DNA from: UJ101 sp965262705
Lineage (GTDB): Bacteria > Bacteroidota > Bacteroidia > Flavobacteriales > UJ101
Direction of reading: 5' to 3'
Assembly (NCBI GenBank): GCA_965262705.1
Contig: OZ253556.1
Span: 1,674,001-1,738,000 of the forward strand
DNA length: 64,000 nucleotides
Shown in pieces: positions 45,071 through 54,700 of this stretch. The position numbers and the translations under genes were made by a program. Position 1 is the stretch's first letter; each line of letters opens with the position of its first letter. Under the pieces are notes generated by a model. That model was not told where the DNA came from. It was given only the letters and a program-made list of their open reading frames with translations, and did no database searches.

Positions 45071-45107
45071 AACACCCCTAGCCTCCTTATACTAGGGGTG
45101 TTTTTTT
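45071..45107 (+). terminator. Rho-independent terminator of the large lipoprotein gene
   Basis: An 11-bp stem AACACCCCTAG/CTAGGGGTGTT with a 10-base loop followed by TTTTT. Confidence 0.9.
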
Positions 45108-45114
45108 GAGGATA

Positions 45115-45281
45115 TGAGACCGTTGCAGAACACATAAAAAAGTATGAAAAAGAAAGCATCTCGCTTCAAACGGCGTACTTCTCAAAAAATTAAAATCCTC
45201 CACACCCATTAGGTTGCTCTGGTGTTTAATTTTTATCGGGCGTTGCATTTTTTTCTTAGAGTGCTTTTTGCAACGGTCTTA
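45115..45281. mobile_element. MITE-like element, copy 5
   Basis: Ends TGAGACCGTTGCAGAAC and TTTTTGCAACGGTCTTA, 167 bp, forward orientation like copy 1. It lies between the convergent genes at 41464 and 45323, 8 bp after the terminator. Confidence 0.85.
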
Positions 45282-45322
45282 AATTATTTAAATGACGCAA
45301 TAGCTAAAGGGCTCGCTTTTTC

Positions 45323-47446
45323 TCAAAGATTCTCCTCAAAATAGCGGCTCACTTTTCTCATCAGGTGTACACGGTCTTTGCCTCTCACATTATGCGGATG
45401 GGTTGGATAGCTAAAAAAATCTACTTGTTTTCTTTCTTCAATAGCCCTTCTAAGAAATTTTAGCGAGTGCTGCATCACTACAGTGGAATCTTGTGCGTCA
45501 TGTACGATTAACAATTTTCCTTTTAAGTTTCCTGCCAACTGCAGCATACTTGTATTTTTGTAACCTTCGGGATTTTCCTGCGGGGTATCCATATAACGTT
45601 CACCATACATAACTTCATACATACTCCAATCCACCACAGGACCTCCGGCAACTCCTACTTTGAACGTCTCGGGATGGCGCAGCATTAAGTTAAGGGTCAT
45701 AAACCCACCAAAACTCCAGCCATGAACCCCTATTCGCTGCGTATCTACATAAGGAAGGCTTTTTAGATAATCAATGCCCGCCATTTGGTCTGCTGTTTCG
45801 AGGATGCCCAACCGACGATGGATCACCGTTTCAAAAGCGCGCCCCCGGTTAGATGTTCCCCGGTTATCTAATGTAAAAGCAATATATCCTTTTTGTGCCA
45901 TGTAGTATTGCCACCATATAGCCTTATTTTTCCAGGTTTTGCTTACCATCTGCGAATGAGGACCACCATAAACATAGACAATCACGGGGTATTTCTTTGC
46001 AGGATTAAAATCAGGAGGCAGAATCATTCGTGCGTAGAGAGTCGTTTTGCCGTCAGTTGAGGGAATTTCCAATAATTTATTTTCTCCAAAGGTATAGCCG
46101 GCTGCTTTATCTTGAGAAGTCAGTAAATTATGTACTGGAGTTCCATCGGACTTAAAAAGGGTTACTACATTTGGCACGTTGGTAGATTGGTAATGGTCGA
46201 TAAAATATTTACCGTCACTGCTCAAATCTGCCCGGTGTGTGCCACTTTTTCGAGTAAGCTGCTGTATCTTACCCGTAGCGGTATGTATTTTGTAAACCTG
46301 GCGTTCTAACGGACTTTTTTTCGTAGCCTCTATAAATAGAAAATCTTCTTTTTTATCAAATCCTATTACTCGAGTAACTTCCCAATCGCCTTGTGTAAGC
46401 TGCTTGATTAATTTTCCACTCATACTGTACGTATATACATGATAATATCCGTCTTTATTGCTCAAGAAGTAAAAAATATTAGGGTGAACCTTAGAAAAAA
46501 TAAAGGGATGCAGCGGCTCAACATAAGTATCGCTTCTTTCTTCTAATAAGGTTTTGACAAAAACGCCTTTAGCGGAATCAAATTGATTGAGCTTCATGTG
46601 ATTTTGCTCACGGTTCAATTCCTGTACAAAAATGTACTTTTCATCGGGGGACCAGGAAATGTTGGTCAGATAGTCTTCTTCGCCCCCTTGCGTTTGCAAA
46701 TAGTATGTTTGATTTGTTTTTAGATTGTAAATTCCAATGCTTATCTGCTCGCTTGGCATACCTGCCATAGGATATTTTATCATTTTAGGTTGAGCCACCC
46801 GAGTCATGTAATCTACCAAAGGATAGTTACTTACTTTCGATTCGTCTTTGCGGTAAAATGCTAGGTAGTTCCCGCCGGGCGACCAGAAAATTCCTCCTGA
46901 AATACCAAATTCGTTACGAGAGACCGTCTGCCCGTAAACATGCGCCTTGTCAGGGTCTTTGGTTATGGCTCTAACTCCTTTTTTATTATGGATATATAGA
47001 TTATTTTTTTGGGTAAAGGCATAGGTATTATTGGCGTTACAAAAAACCGGATTTTCACCTTCGGAAGGAAAAGGAATTTTATCAAGAATTTGTGTTGCTT
47101 TTTTATCTATCTTAATCTGTGTACCTTTATAAATAAAGGACAGCGTTTCATCATCTACCCAAGAGAATGCAGGTAACCGCACTAAATGATCTCTTAACAA
47201 CATATTGAATGTATAAAGATCAAAAAGAATCTGTTCCTTTCCTTGCTGATCACCTTGGATGAATTGCCCGTTTTTTATGTAAGAATAAGTCTCGCCTTTG
47301 GGTAACCATTGCAACTGATCCAAACGTTCCGGGGCTAAGGTATAATAGCGATTTAAAATCGCATCTTCAAGGCTTAGTTCTCGCTGCGCAGAAAGAGTAG
47401 TAAAACTTAAAAGCAACATAAAAAATGAGCGTATTTTATTTTTCAT
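45323..47446 (-). CDS. S9 family peptidase (dipeptidyl peptidase IV-like)
   Basis: A 707-residue protein with signal peptide (MKNKIRSFFMLLLSFTTLSA). Residues about 40-420 form the beta-propeller (DPP IV N-terminal type; FWSPGGNYLAFYRKDESKV). The alpha/beta-hydrolase domain has the nucleophile in GVHGWSFGGFM (Ser about 578), Asp about 653 in HDAQDST and His about 685 in THPHNVRG. RKDESKV contains the Glu region used by DPP IV-type enzymes to bind the free N-terminus, though only one Glu is clear. Expected role: removal of X-Pro or X-Ala dipeptides from imported peptides in the periplasm. It has no operon partner; MITEs flank it on both sides. Confidence 0.92.
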   Translation of the reverse strand: MKNKIRSFFMLLLSFTTLSAQRELSLEDAILNRYYTLAPERLDQLQWLPKGETYSYIKNGQFIQGDQQGKEQILFDLYTFNMLLRDHLVRLPAFSWVDDETLSFIYKGTQIKIDKKATQILDKIPFPSEGENPVFCNANNTYAFTQKNNLYIHNKKGVRAITKDPDKAHVYGQTVSRNEFGISGGIFWSPGGNYLAFYRKDESKVSNYPLVDYMTRVAQPKMIKYPMAGMPSEQISIGIYNLKTNQTYYLQTQGGEEDYLTNISWSPDEKYIFVQELNREQNHMKLNQFDSAKGVFVKTLLEERSDTYVEPLHPFIFSKVHPNIFYFLSNKDGYYHVYTYSMSGKLIKQLTQGDWEVTRVIGFDKKEDFLFIEATKKSPLERQVYKIHTATGKIQQLTRKSGTHRADLSSDGKYFIDHYQSTNVPNVVTLFKSDGTPVHNLLTSQDKAAGYTFGENKLLEIPSTDGKTTLYARMILPPDFNPAKKYPVIVYVYGGPHSQMVSKTWKNKAIWWQYYMAQKGYIAFTLDNRGTSNRGRAFETVIHRRLGILETADQMAGIDYLKSLPYVDTQRIGVHGWSFGGFMTLNLMLRHPETFKVGVAGGPVVDWSMYEVMYGERYMDTPQENPEGYKNTSMLQLAGNLKGKLLIVHDAQDSTVVMQHSLKFLRRAIEERKQVDFFSYPTHPHNVRGKDRVHLMRKVSRYFEENL

Positions 47447-47536
47447 CTGTAATTTTTTTTCACAAGTTTCAAAGATATTAAGAATGATTTAAAAATTAAC
47501 CTTTTAGGCAAAAAAATTAAACTAAATTTGCAACTA

Positions 47537-47744
47537 AGAGATCATTTCAGAACGCACAAAAAAGAATGAAAATAAAGGTATCTCGCTTCAAACTGCTTTC
47601 TTACTTCGACTATACTCAGCTACCGAAAATTAAAATCCTCCACACCCAAAAGGTTGTTCCGGTATTTAATTTTTATTGGGCGTTGCATTTCCACAGGCTC
47701 AATACAAGCATTTTTTTGTTAGCGTGCTTTTTGCAACAGCCTCA
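47537..47744. mobile_element. MITE-like element, copy 6 (decayed left end)
   Basis: The left end GAGATCATTTCAGAACGC has mismatches, the right end is TTGCAACAGCCTC. The core is intact with an added GACTATACTCAGCTACC segment. It fills the gap between the peptidase and glycosylase genes. Confidence 0.75.
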
Positions 47745-47764
47745 AATTTTATAAAGCATTCATA

Positions 47765-48379
47765 ATGAGTAAATTAATTAAAACTTTTTATCAGCGGGCA
47801 GACGTTCATCAAATTGCAAAGGATTTACTAGGAAAAGTATTGATTACTTATAAAGGCGGGCAAATCACCAGTGGCATCATCGTTGAGACTGAAGCCTATA
47901 AAGCGCCTGAAGATACTGCCAGCCACGCCTATAATTATAAGCGCACTTCACGTACCGAGATTATGTTTGCTGAGGGCGGAGTGGCTTATGTGTATCTGAT
48001 CTACGGAAGATACAAGCTTTTCAATGTAGTTACCTATCGGGAAGGACAGCCGCATGCAGTGCTTATACGAGCATTGCAACCGCTGGAAGGCAAGAATATT
48101 ATGAGAAGGCGGCGGGCAGTTCTCCCTATAAAAAATGAACGGCTTACCCATGGCCCCGGCAGGTTAAGTGAGGCTTTAGGTATAGCGCTTTCTGATAATG
48201 GCGCAAACTTAAACGGTTCAGAAATTTGGATAGAAGACCGGGGTATAACAGTAACGCCCTGTGAAATTATACAAAGCCCTCGTGTAGGGATTAGCGTTGC
48301 AGAACCCTATCTTAGTGCACCCTGGCGTTATTCGATAAAAGATCATCCATGGGTAAGCCCTCCAAAACCGAAACTTTGA
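47765..48379 (+). CDS. mpg: DNA-3-methyladenine glycosylase (AAG/MPG family)
   Basis: A 204-residue member of the alkyladenine glycosylase family. Characteristic parts are IVETEAYKAPEDTASHAYN (with the catalytic Glu in ETEAY and the following ASHA), RTSRTEIMFAEGGVAYVYLI and the YGRYKLFNVVT segment, then ALQPLEG and LTHGPGRLSEALGI. It removes alkylated bases such as 3-methyladenine from DNA in base-excision repair, in the cytosol. Length is normal. It starts 20 bp after a MITE; no other repair gene is adjacent. Confidence 0.93.
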   Translation: MSKLIKTFYQRADVHQIAKDLLGKVLITYKGGQITSGIIVETEAYKAPEDTASHAYNYKRTSRTEIMFAEGGVAYVYLIYGRYKLFNVVTYREGQPHAVLIRALQPLEGKNIMRRRRAVLPIKNERLTHGPGRLSEALGIALSDNGANLNGSEIWIEDRGITVTPCEIIQSPRVGISVAEPYLSAPWRYSIKDHPWVSPPKPKL

Positions 48380-48472
48380 GCCCTTAGCAGAAATTATCCT
48401 GCCCTATTAACATAAGGTATAGCTTAGTATAGTGAGCCCGCTGCAAAAATGCTTTTTTCAAATGGATCAAAT

Positions 48473-48503
48473 TTTGAATTTTCTATAGATTAATATATTT
48501 TTG
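48473..48503 (+). promoter_or_regulatory. Promoter of the PASTA-domain gene
   Basis: TTTG at 48473-48476 and TATTTTTG at 48496-48503, spaced 19 bp, fit the Bacteroidota consensus. The ATG is 28 bp downstream of the -7 box. Confidence 0.65.
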
Positions 48504-48531
48504 CTTTGTTCATCCTAAAACTGAAAAAAAT

Positions 48532-49305
48532 ATGTCTCTTTTATATTTCCTTATAAGCAGGAAATTGTGGTTGAATTTATTATTAATGTTTATTATTGTC
48601 GCAGGTATTTTATACTGGTCAAAAGGATACTTAGATAAAATTACCCATCACGGCAAAAAAATAGAGGTACCTAGTGTAGAAGGAATAAGCCTTATAGAGG
48701 CTAAAATATTATTAGAAAGACATAAATTGGGACTAAGTGTTGACTCTACAAAATTTAAAGAGGAGTATAGCCCTTTTCAGGTTTATGATGAAAAGCCTCC
48801 TGCAGGTAGTTTCGTAAAGGAAGGGCGTTCTATAGCAGTAAAGGCGAACCCAAGAACCTTTAAACCCGTTAAACTTCCTAATTTAATTGATCGTTCTATT
48901 CGCCTTGCCCGTCAGCATTTATATTTAACTTCTTTAAAAATAGGAGAAATTACTTATGAACCCTATGTGGCAAGAGACGTTGTCTTAAAAGTGCTATTTA
49001 ATGGAAAAAAAATTCAGCCCGGAGAGGAATTACCAAGATATGCGACCGTTGATCTGGTTCTGGGTGGAGGGGATAAAGTTCATGTTGAAGTTCCAAATTT
49101 AAGCGGATTAACCCTTGTTGAGGCATCATCCGTATTATCAAAAGAGAACTTATCGGTAGGAAAGATAGTAAAACAAAACGTAACCGATTCTCTTTCAGCA
49201 ATGATTATTCAACAATCTCCTGCGCCGGGCGCTATGATTCAAATGGGAGAATTAATTGACGTCTGGATTAGCAATCACTTTTCCGGAATAGAAAAAGTGC
49301 CTTAA
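48532..49305 (+). CDS. PASTA domain-containing membrane protein
   Basis: A 257-residue protein with a short cytoplasmic start, one transmembrane helix (LLLMFIIVAGILYWSKGYL, residues about 16-35) and three PASTA domains: VPSVEGISLIEAKILLERHK, LPNLIDRSIRLARQHLYLTS and VPNLSGLTLVEASSVLSKEN. PASTA domains bind peptidoglycan fragments in kinases and penicillin-binding proteins of Gram-positives; in Bacteroidota such stand-alone proteins are common and of unproved role, often next to rluD as here. It ends 196 bp before the pseudouridine synthase, with a MITE between them that may uncouple a former operon. Confidence 0.9.
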   Translation: MSLLYFLISRKLWLNLLLMFIIVAGILYWSKGYLDKITHHGKKIEVPSVEGISLIEAKILLERHKLGLSVDSTKFKEEYSPFQVYDEKPPAGSFVKEGRSIAVKANPRTFKPVKLPNLIDRSIRLARQHLYLTSLKIGEITYEPYVARDVVLKVLFNGKKIQPGEELPRYATVDLVLGGGDKVHVEVPNLSGLTLVEASSVLSKENLSVGKIVKQNVTDSLSAMIIQQSPAPGAMIQMGELIDVWISNHFSGIEKVP

Positions 49306-49316
49306 GTATTATAATT

Positions 49317-49481
49317 TGAGACCGTTGCAGAACACATAAAAAGTATGAAAAAGAAAGCATCTAACTTCAAACTACTTCCTTATCAAAAAATTAAAATCCT
49401 CACAACCCAAAGGTTGCTCCGGTGTTTAATTTTTATCGGGCGTTGCATTTTTTTCTTAGCGTGCTTTTTGCAACGGTCTCA
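49317..49481. mobile_element. MITE-like element, copy 7
   Basis: Ends TTGAGACCGTTGCAGAAC and TTTTTGCAACGGTCTC, 165 bp. The flanks show AATTT on both sides, a likely 5-bp target duplication. It separates the PASTA gene from the pseudouridine synthase gene. Confidence 0.88.
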
Positions 49482-49501
49482 ATTTCTATTGAATTTATCC
49501 G

Positions 49502-50542
49502 ATGAAAATTGAAAATCAACCAGTAAACGATGAACATCTGTTTGAGCACCACCGTTTTGTGGCAAGTGCCGGGCAAAAGCCGTTGCGCGTTGATAAATAT
49601 TTGATGAATTATATAGAAAATGCCACTCGAAATAAAGTTCAACAAGCTGCAAAAAATGGGAATATTTTCGTTAATGATGAACCGGTCAGGTCAAGCTACA
49701 AAGTAAAACCCCATGATACTATTCAGGTTTTATTATCGCATCCTCCCTATGAAAACACCATTATTCCGCAAAATATTCCCTTAGAAATTTTCTATGAAGA
49801 TGAAGATGTTTTAATTGTGAATAAAACCCCGGGCATGGTTGTTCACCCTGGGCACGGAAATTATGACGGCACGTTAGTCAATGCCTTGAAGTACCATTTT
49901 GATAATTTACCCTTAATAAACAGCGATTGGGAACGTCCGGGGCTGGTACACAGAATAGATAAAGACACCAGCGGGCTGATAGTAGTGGCAAAAAATGAGT
50001 TTTCGATGAGTCATTTGGCAAAACAATTTTTTGAAAAAACGACTGAAAGACAATATACGGCGCTTGTTTGGGGGAATATAAATGAGGATAAAGGAACGAT
50101 TGAAGGACATATCGGAAGGCATCCTAAAAACAGAATGTGGATGACGGTTTACCCTCAGGGAGAGCATGGGAAGCCTGCTATTACGCATTTTAAAGTTATT
50201 GAACGGTTTCGATATGTAACATTAGTAGAATGCCGTTTAGAAACGGGACGCACCCACCAAATAAGAGTTCACATGAAATATAAAGGACACACTTTATTTA
50301 ACGATGAGCGCTATGAAGGGAATAGAATTTTACAGGGAACGACTTTTACAAAGTATAAACAATTTGTTAATAATTGCTTTAAAGTCCTCCCCCGGCTTGC
50401 ACTGCATGCGCAATCTCTGGGTTTTGTTCATCCTAAAACTGAAAAAAAAATGTATTTTGAAGCCCCTTTACCCAAAGACATGGCTTCAGGAATAAAAAAA
50501 TGGAGGGATTATACTTCTAAGAGACCGTTGCAGAATATATAA
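49502..50542 (+). CDS. rluD: RluA/RluD-family pseudouridine synthase, C-terminus supplied by a MITE
   Basis: A 346-residue enzyme. An S4 RNA-binding domain covers about residues 26-80 (VDKYLMNYIENATRNKVQQA). The catalytic part has VNKTPGMVVHPG and HRIDKDTSGL with the catalytic Asp at about 153, and ETGRTHQIRVHMKYKGH. It converts specific uridines in large-subunit rRNA to pseudouridine; RluD is the closest type by length and S4 domain. The last eight or so codons (KRPLQNI and the TAA) lie in the MITE that starts at 50521, so the native end was replaced. The native frame probably ended within a few codons of TSK; the added tail is unlikely to disturb the core. Confidence 0.92.
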   Translation: MKIENQPVNDEHLFEHHRFVASAGQKPLRVDKYLMNYIENATRNKVQQAAKNGNIFVNDEPVRSSYKVKPHDTIQVLLSHPPYENTIIPQNIPLEIFYEDEDVLIVNKTPGMVVHPGHGNYDGTLVNALKYHFDNLPLINSDWERPGLVHRIDKDTSGLIVVAKNEFSMSHLAKQFFEKTTERQYTALVWGNINEDKGTIEGHIGRHPKNRMWMTVYPQGEHGKPAITHFKVIERFRYVTLVECRLETGRTHQIRVHMKYKGHTLFNDERYEGNRILQGTTFTKYKQFVNNCFKVLPRLALHAQSLGFVHPKTEKKMYFEAPLPKDMASGIKKWRDYTSKRPLQNI

Positions 50543-50713
50543 GAAAGTATGAAAAAGAAAGCATCTCGCTTCAAATTGCTTCCTTCTCAAAAAATTAAAG
50601 TCCTCATAACCCAAAGGTTGCACCGGCATTTAATTTTTATCGAGCATTGCATTTCGGCAAACTCAATACAAGCATTTTTTTGCTAAAGTGCTTTTTACAA
50701 CGGTCTCTTCTAA
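50515..50713. mobile_element. MITE-like element, copy 8, with 6-bp target duplication
   Basis: Element 50521-50707 with ends GAGACCGTTGCAGAAT and TTTTACAACGGTCTC. TTCTAA occurs directly on both sides (50515-50520 and 50708-50713), the best target duplication in the window. It sits between the convergent pseudouridine synthase and lspA genes. Confidence 0.9.
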
Positions 50714-50717
50714 GTCA

Positions 50718-51395
50718 TTATAAAATATTTTTTTTAAACGCTCTTTTCTTAAAAAGGATAAGAAAAAACACGCCTATAGAAATAGATGCATCAGCAATAT
50801 TAAAAATATAACGGAAAAATTCAAATCGCCCGCCTCCTACTATTGGCATCCAATCAGGCCAGGTAAAGTTAAACAAGGGAAAATAAAACATATCAACCAC
50901 TGAACCCAGGAAGGGAGCATTGTACCCTGAAAAATCCAATTTGGATAATTGTTGCTGATAAGGCATATTTATTACATCCCATCCCCAATAATTGTGTTCA
51001 GGATAATAGACCGTGCCATGGTCGAATATCAATCCGTATAAAGCACCGTCAATAAGATTACCAATAGCACCGGCAAGAATCATCGCCATCGGAATAATAA
51101 AATAATTAGACGCTCCGTTTTTTATTTGTTTATACACCCACCACATAATTGCTAAACTAAGCAATATACGAAAGGCACTTAAAATAATTTTACCGGTATT
51201 TCCTCCTATATGAAATCCATAAGCTGCTCCCGGATTTTCAACGAATTTTAATTTAAACCACTCCCCTATAACATTGACTTCTTCTCCTATATGAAAATGC
51301 GTTTTAACGTAGACCTTTAACATTTGATCTATCAAAAGAATTAAAACAACAATGGACGTAACTTTTTTCAATTTATTGCTTATTTTTTGCCTCAA
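50718..51395 (-). CDS. lspA: Lipoprotein signal peptidase II (LspA)
   Basis: A 225-residue, long Bacteroidota-type LspA. Four transmembrane segments are visible (TSIVVLILLIDQMLKVYV; LLSLAIMWWVYK; PMAMILAGAIGNLIDGAL; FNIADASISIGVFFLILF). The two catalytic Asp residues lie in GNLIDGALYG (about 116) and FNIADASIS (about 202). It cleaves the signal peptide of prolipoproteins in the inner membrane, after diacylglyceryl transfer, and so serves all lipoproteins encoded in this window. The chosen start overlaps the upstream TraR/DksA-like gene by 23 bp; it is the third gene of an ileS operon. Confidence 0.95.
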   Translation of the reverse strand: MRQKISNKLKKVTSIVVLILLIDQMLKVYVKTHFHIGEEVNVIGEWFKLKFVENPGAAYGFHIGGNTGKIILSAFRILLSLAIMWWVYKQIKNGASNYFIIPMAMILAGAIGNLIDGALYGLIFDHGTVYYPEHNYWGWDVINMPYQQQLSKLDFSGYNAPFLGSVVDMFYFPLFNFTWPDWMPIVGGGRFEFFRYIFNIADASISIGVFFLILFKKRAFKKNIL

Positions 51396-51750
51396 TGCTT
51401 AAAGTAGCGTGAGGGACTAATTTTAAACGTTCTTTATTTATTAATTTACCCGTAACCCGACAAATACCATACGTTTTGTTTTCAATACGATCTAAGGCAC
51501 TTTTTAAGTCACGGATAAATTTTTCCTGGCGCCCTGCAAGAATAGCATTTTGTTCTTTACTCATCGTCTCAGAGCCTTCTTCAAAAATTTTAAAACTTGG
51601 AGAGGTATCATCTGTTCCATTATTGCCATCATTCATAAAATTTTCTCTTAAAACAGCTAAATCTTCCTCAGCCGTTTTAATTTTTTCGTTGATTAACAAT
51701 TTAAATTCGTTTAAATCATCATCTGAATACCGTATTTTTATATCGTTCAT
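51373..51750 (-). CDS. TraR/DksA-family protein
   Basis: A 125-residue protein. An N-terminal coiled coil (DLNEFKLLINEKIKTAEEDL) with the acidic/hydrophilic tip region NDGNNGTDDTSPSF is followed by the remains of the DksA zinc-finger fold (YGICRVTGKLINKERLKLVP). Only one Cys is present in that part, as is usual for Bacteroidota members from memory, so zinc binding is unlikely. Family role: binding in the RNA polymerase secondary channel and control of transcription initiation with ppGpp; not proven for this version. Located between ileS (4 bp) and lspA (overlap), a conserved arrangement in the phylum. Confidence 0.9.
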   Translation of the reverse strand: MNDIKIRYSDDDLNEFKLLINEKIKTAEEDLAVLRENFMNDGNNGTDDTSPSFKIFEEGSETMSKEQNAILAGRQEKFIRDLKSALDRIENKTYGICRVTGKLINKERLKLVPHATLSIEAKNKQ

Positions 51751-51754
51751 TGTT

Positions 51755-54700
51755 TTAAACTTTCGTTATTTTTATCTTTGTGTTAATGTTATCAAAATCA
51801 ATTTCTATACCGCCCTTTACTTTTTCTTCTAATTTTATATGCGCGGCTAATACTTCATCGCATATATAATCTTTATGTAAGGAAATAGCCTTTTCAATTT
51901 CAGCTTGTTTTTCAAGAGCAATCGTAATTTTATCACTTACTTCAAAGCCCGAATCTTTACGTAGATTTTGTATTCTGTTGACTAACTCTCGCGCGATCCC
52001 TTCAACTTTTAAGTCATCATCCACCTGAATATCTAACGCTACTGTAAGTTCGTTTTCTGAAGCGACTAACCACCCGGCTATATCCCGGGTTGAAATTTCA
52101 AAATCTTCTCGTGATAATTCTACATTTTTGCCCTCTATTTCAAGTGAAATACTTCCGTTACGCTCAATACTGTTGATGGTTTGCTGATCGAATTTTGTTA
52201 TGTTACCCGCTATTTGCTTCATGCTTTTTCCAAAACGAGGACCTAAAGTCTTAAAATTAGGTTTGATTTGTTTAATAAGAATTCCCGATGCCTGTTCATT
52301 TGTTAATAGCTTAACTTCCTTCACATTGACCTCTTGCTTAATAATCTCTGACATTACCTCTAATCGGGTTTTTGTTTGTGGACTTAAGACGGGTATCATG
52401 ATTCCCCTCAAAGGCTGGCGCACCTTAATTTGCTCTCGTTTGCGTAAAGAAAACACCATTGAAGTTATTTTTTGAGCTAAATGCGTTCTTATTTGTAATT
52501 CATGGTCTATCCAATTTTTATTTACTTCCGGGAAATCGGATAGATGAACAGAAGCAAAATTTTCTTTTTTCGTAACGCTGTTTAAGTCCTGATATAACTT
52601 ATCCATAAAAAACGGGGCGATTGGTGATGCCAGCTTAGCGATGGTTATCAGGCAGGTATAAAGCGTCTGGTAGGCTGCAGTCTTATCCTCTGAAGAGTTG
52701 TTTTTCCAGAAGCGCCTCCTGTTTAGCCGAACGTACCAATTACTCAAATTGTCTATAACAAAATTTTCAATGACTCTCGCCGTTCGGGTCGGCTCATAAT
52801 CTGAATAAAAATAATCTATTTTTTCTATTAACGTATGGAGTTCTGAAAGAATCCAGCAGTCTAACTCTGTTCGCTTCTCTATTGGAATTTCAGTCTCATG
52901 ATAATCAAATCCGTCTAAATTCGCATAAAGCGAGAAGAAAGAATAAACGTTATAAAGCGTGCCAAAAAACTTACGCTGTACTTCTTTAATTCCTTCTACA
53001 TCAAATTTTAGATTTTCCCAGGGCTGTGCATTGGATATCATATACCAGCGGGTTGCATCTGGCCCGTATTCATCTAGTGTTTTAAACGGATCGATGGCAT
53101 TCCCTTTGCTCTTAGACATTTTCTGCCCGTTTTTATCCAATACTAAGCCATTGGATATTACGTTTTTATAAGCTGATTGATCAAAGATAAGCGTAGAGAT
53201 AACGTGAAGGGTGTAAAACCAGCCGCGTGTTTGGTCAACACCTTCTGCAATAAAATCAGCCGGATAAGCCTTTTTTTCATTAATTAATTCTTTATTTTCA
53301 AAAGGATAATGATGCTGGGCATAAGGCATAGCCCCTGAATCAAACCATACGTCAATCAAATCATTTTCTCTTTTCATGGGTTTCCCCTTTGGAGAGACTA
53401 ACACAATACGATCTACTATAGGTTTGTGCAGGTCTATCCGGTGATAATTTTCTGACGACATATTTCCAATCTCAAAACCGCTATAAGGATTTTCTTTCAT
53501 AAAACCTTTGCTAACGGCTTTTTGAATTTCATTTATTAATTCCTCAACCGATCCGATAACTTTTTCTTCATCGCCTTTCTCTGTCCGCCAAATGGGTAAT
53601 GGAACACCCCAATAACGAGCGCGAGACAAATTCCAGTCATTTACATTTCTCAGCCAGTTACCAAAACGCCTTTCTCCGGTGGACTTGGGTTTCCAATAAA
53701 TATTTTCATTAAGGCGCTGCATCCGTTCTTTTACCGCAGCAGCTTTTATAAACCACGAATCTAACGGATAATATAAAACGGGCTTGTCAGTCCGCCAGCA
53801 ATGCGGGTAGCTGTGAACATATTTTTCAACTTTAAACGCTTTATTTTCCTTTTTTAGTTGAATAGCTATTTCAACATCAACAGATTTTTCCGGAGCCTTT
53901 TCTTTATAGTATTCATTCTTTACATATTTTCCTGCAAAACCATTAGGCAAAGAGCGAATAAAACGTCCCTGTAGATCAACTAAAGGGATCGGGGAACCAT
54001 TTTCGTCCAACACTAACATCGGTGGGATGCCATGTTGTTTAGCTACCTGCGCATCTTCTGCCCCGAAGGTAGGCGCAGTATGCACAATTCCCGTGCCGTC
54101 TTCAGTGCTTACAAAATCTCCATCGATTACCTGAAAGGCTTTATTTGAATCCTGATAAGGCAATGCCCAGAGCAATAACTGCTCATATTTTATGCCCACC
54201 AATTCATCTCCATGGTAAGACTGAATAATTTTATAAGGAATTTTTTCGTTTTCGGTTTTATATTGTTTAAAGTCCTCTTCGTTAGCAGTTTCAAAATATT
54301 TACCTGTAAATTGTTTTGCTACTAATTGTTTCGCCAGGATAACCAAAACAGGTTTAAAAGTATATAAATTAAAGGTTTTAACTAATACATACTCAATATG
54401 AGCGCCCACAGTCAATGCCGTATTCGAAGGCAAAGTCCAGGGTGTTGTGGTCCATGCGAGAAAATAAATATTTTCTTCTATTAAATCGAAAACTTTAGTG
54501 CTTTCTTTTTTAACTTTAAACTGTGCCACTACAGAGGTATCAGTTACTTCTCGATAAGCTCCTGGAAGATTAAGTTCATGGGAACTTAAACCGGTTCCCG
54601 CAGCCGGCGAATAAGGCTGAATCGTATATCCTTTGTATAGAGTCCCTTTTTTGTAGATTTGTTTGAGAAGCCACCAAAGGCTCTCTATATATTTGGAATG

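Noticed and set aside
51373..51750. TraR/DksA-like protein with incomplete cysteine set, considered as a damaged gene
   Set aside because: From memory this Cys-poor form is standard for the gene next to ileS and lspA in Bacteroidota; length and coil are intact.
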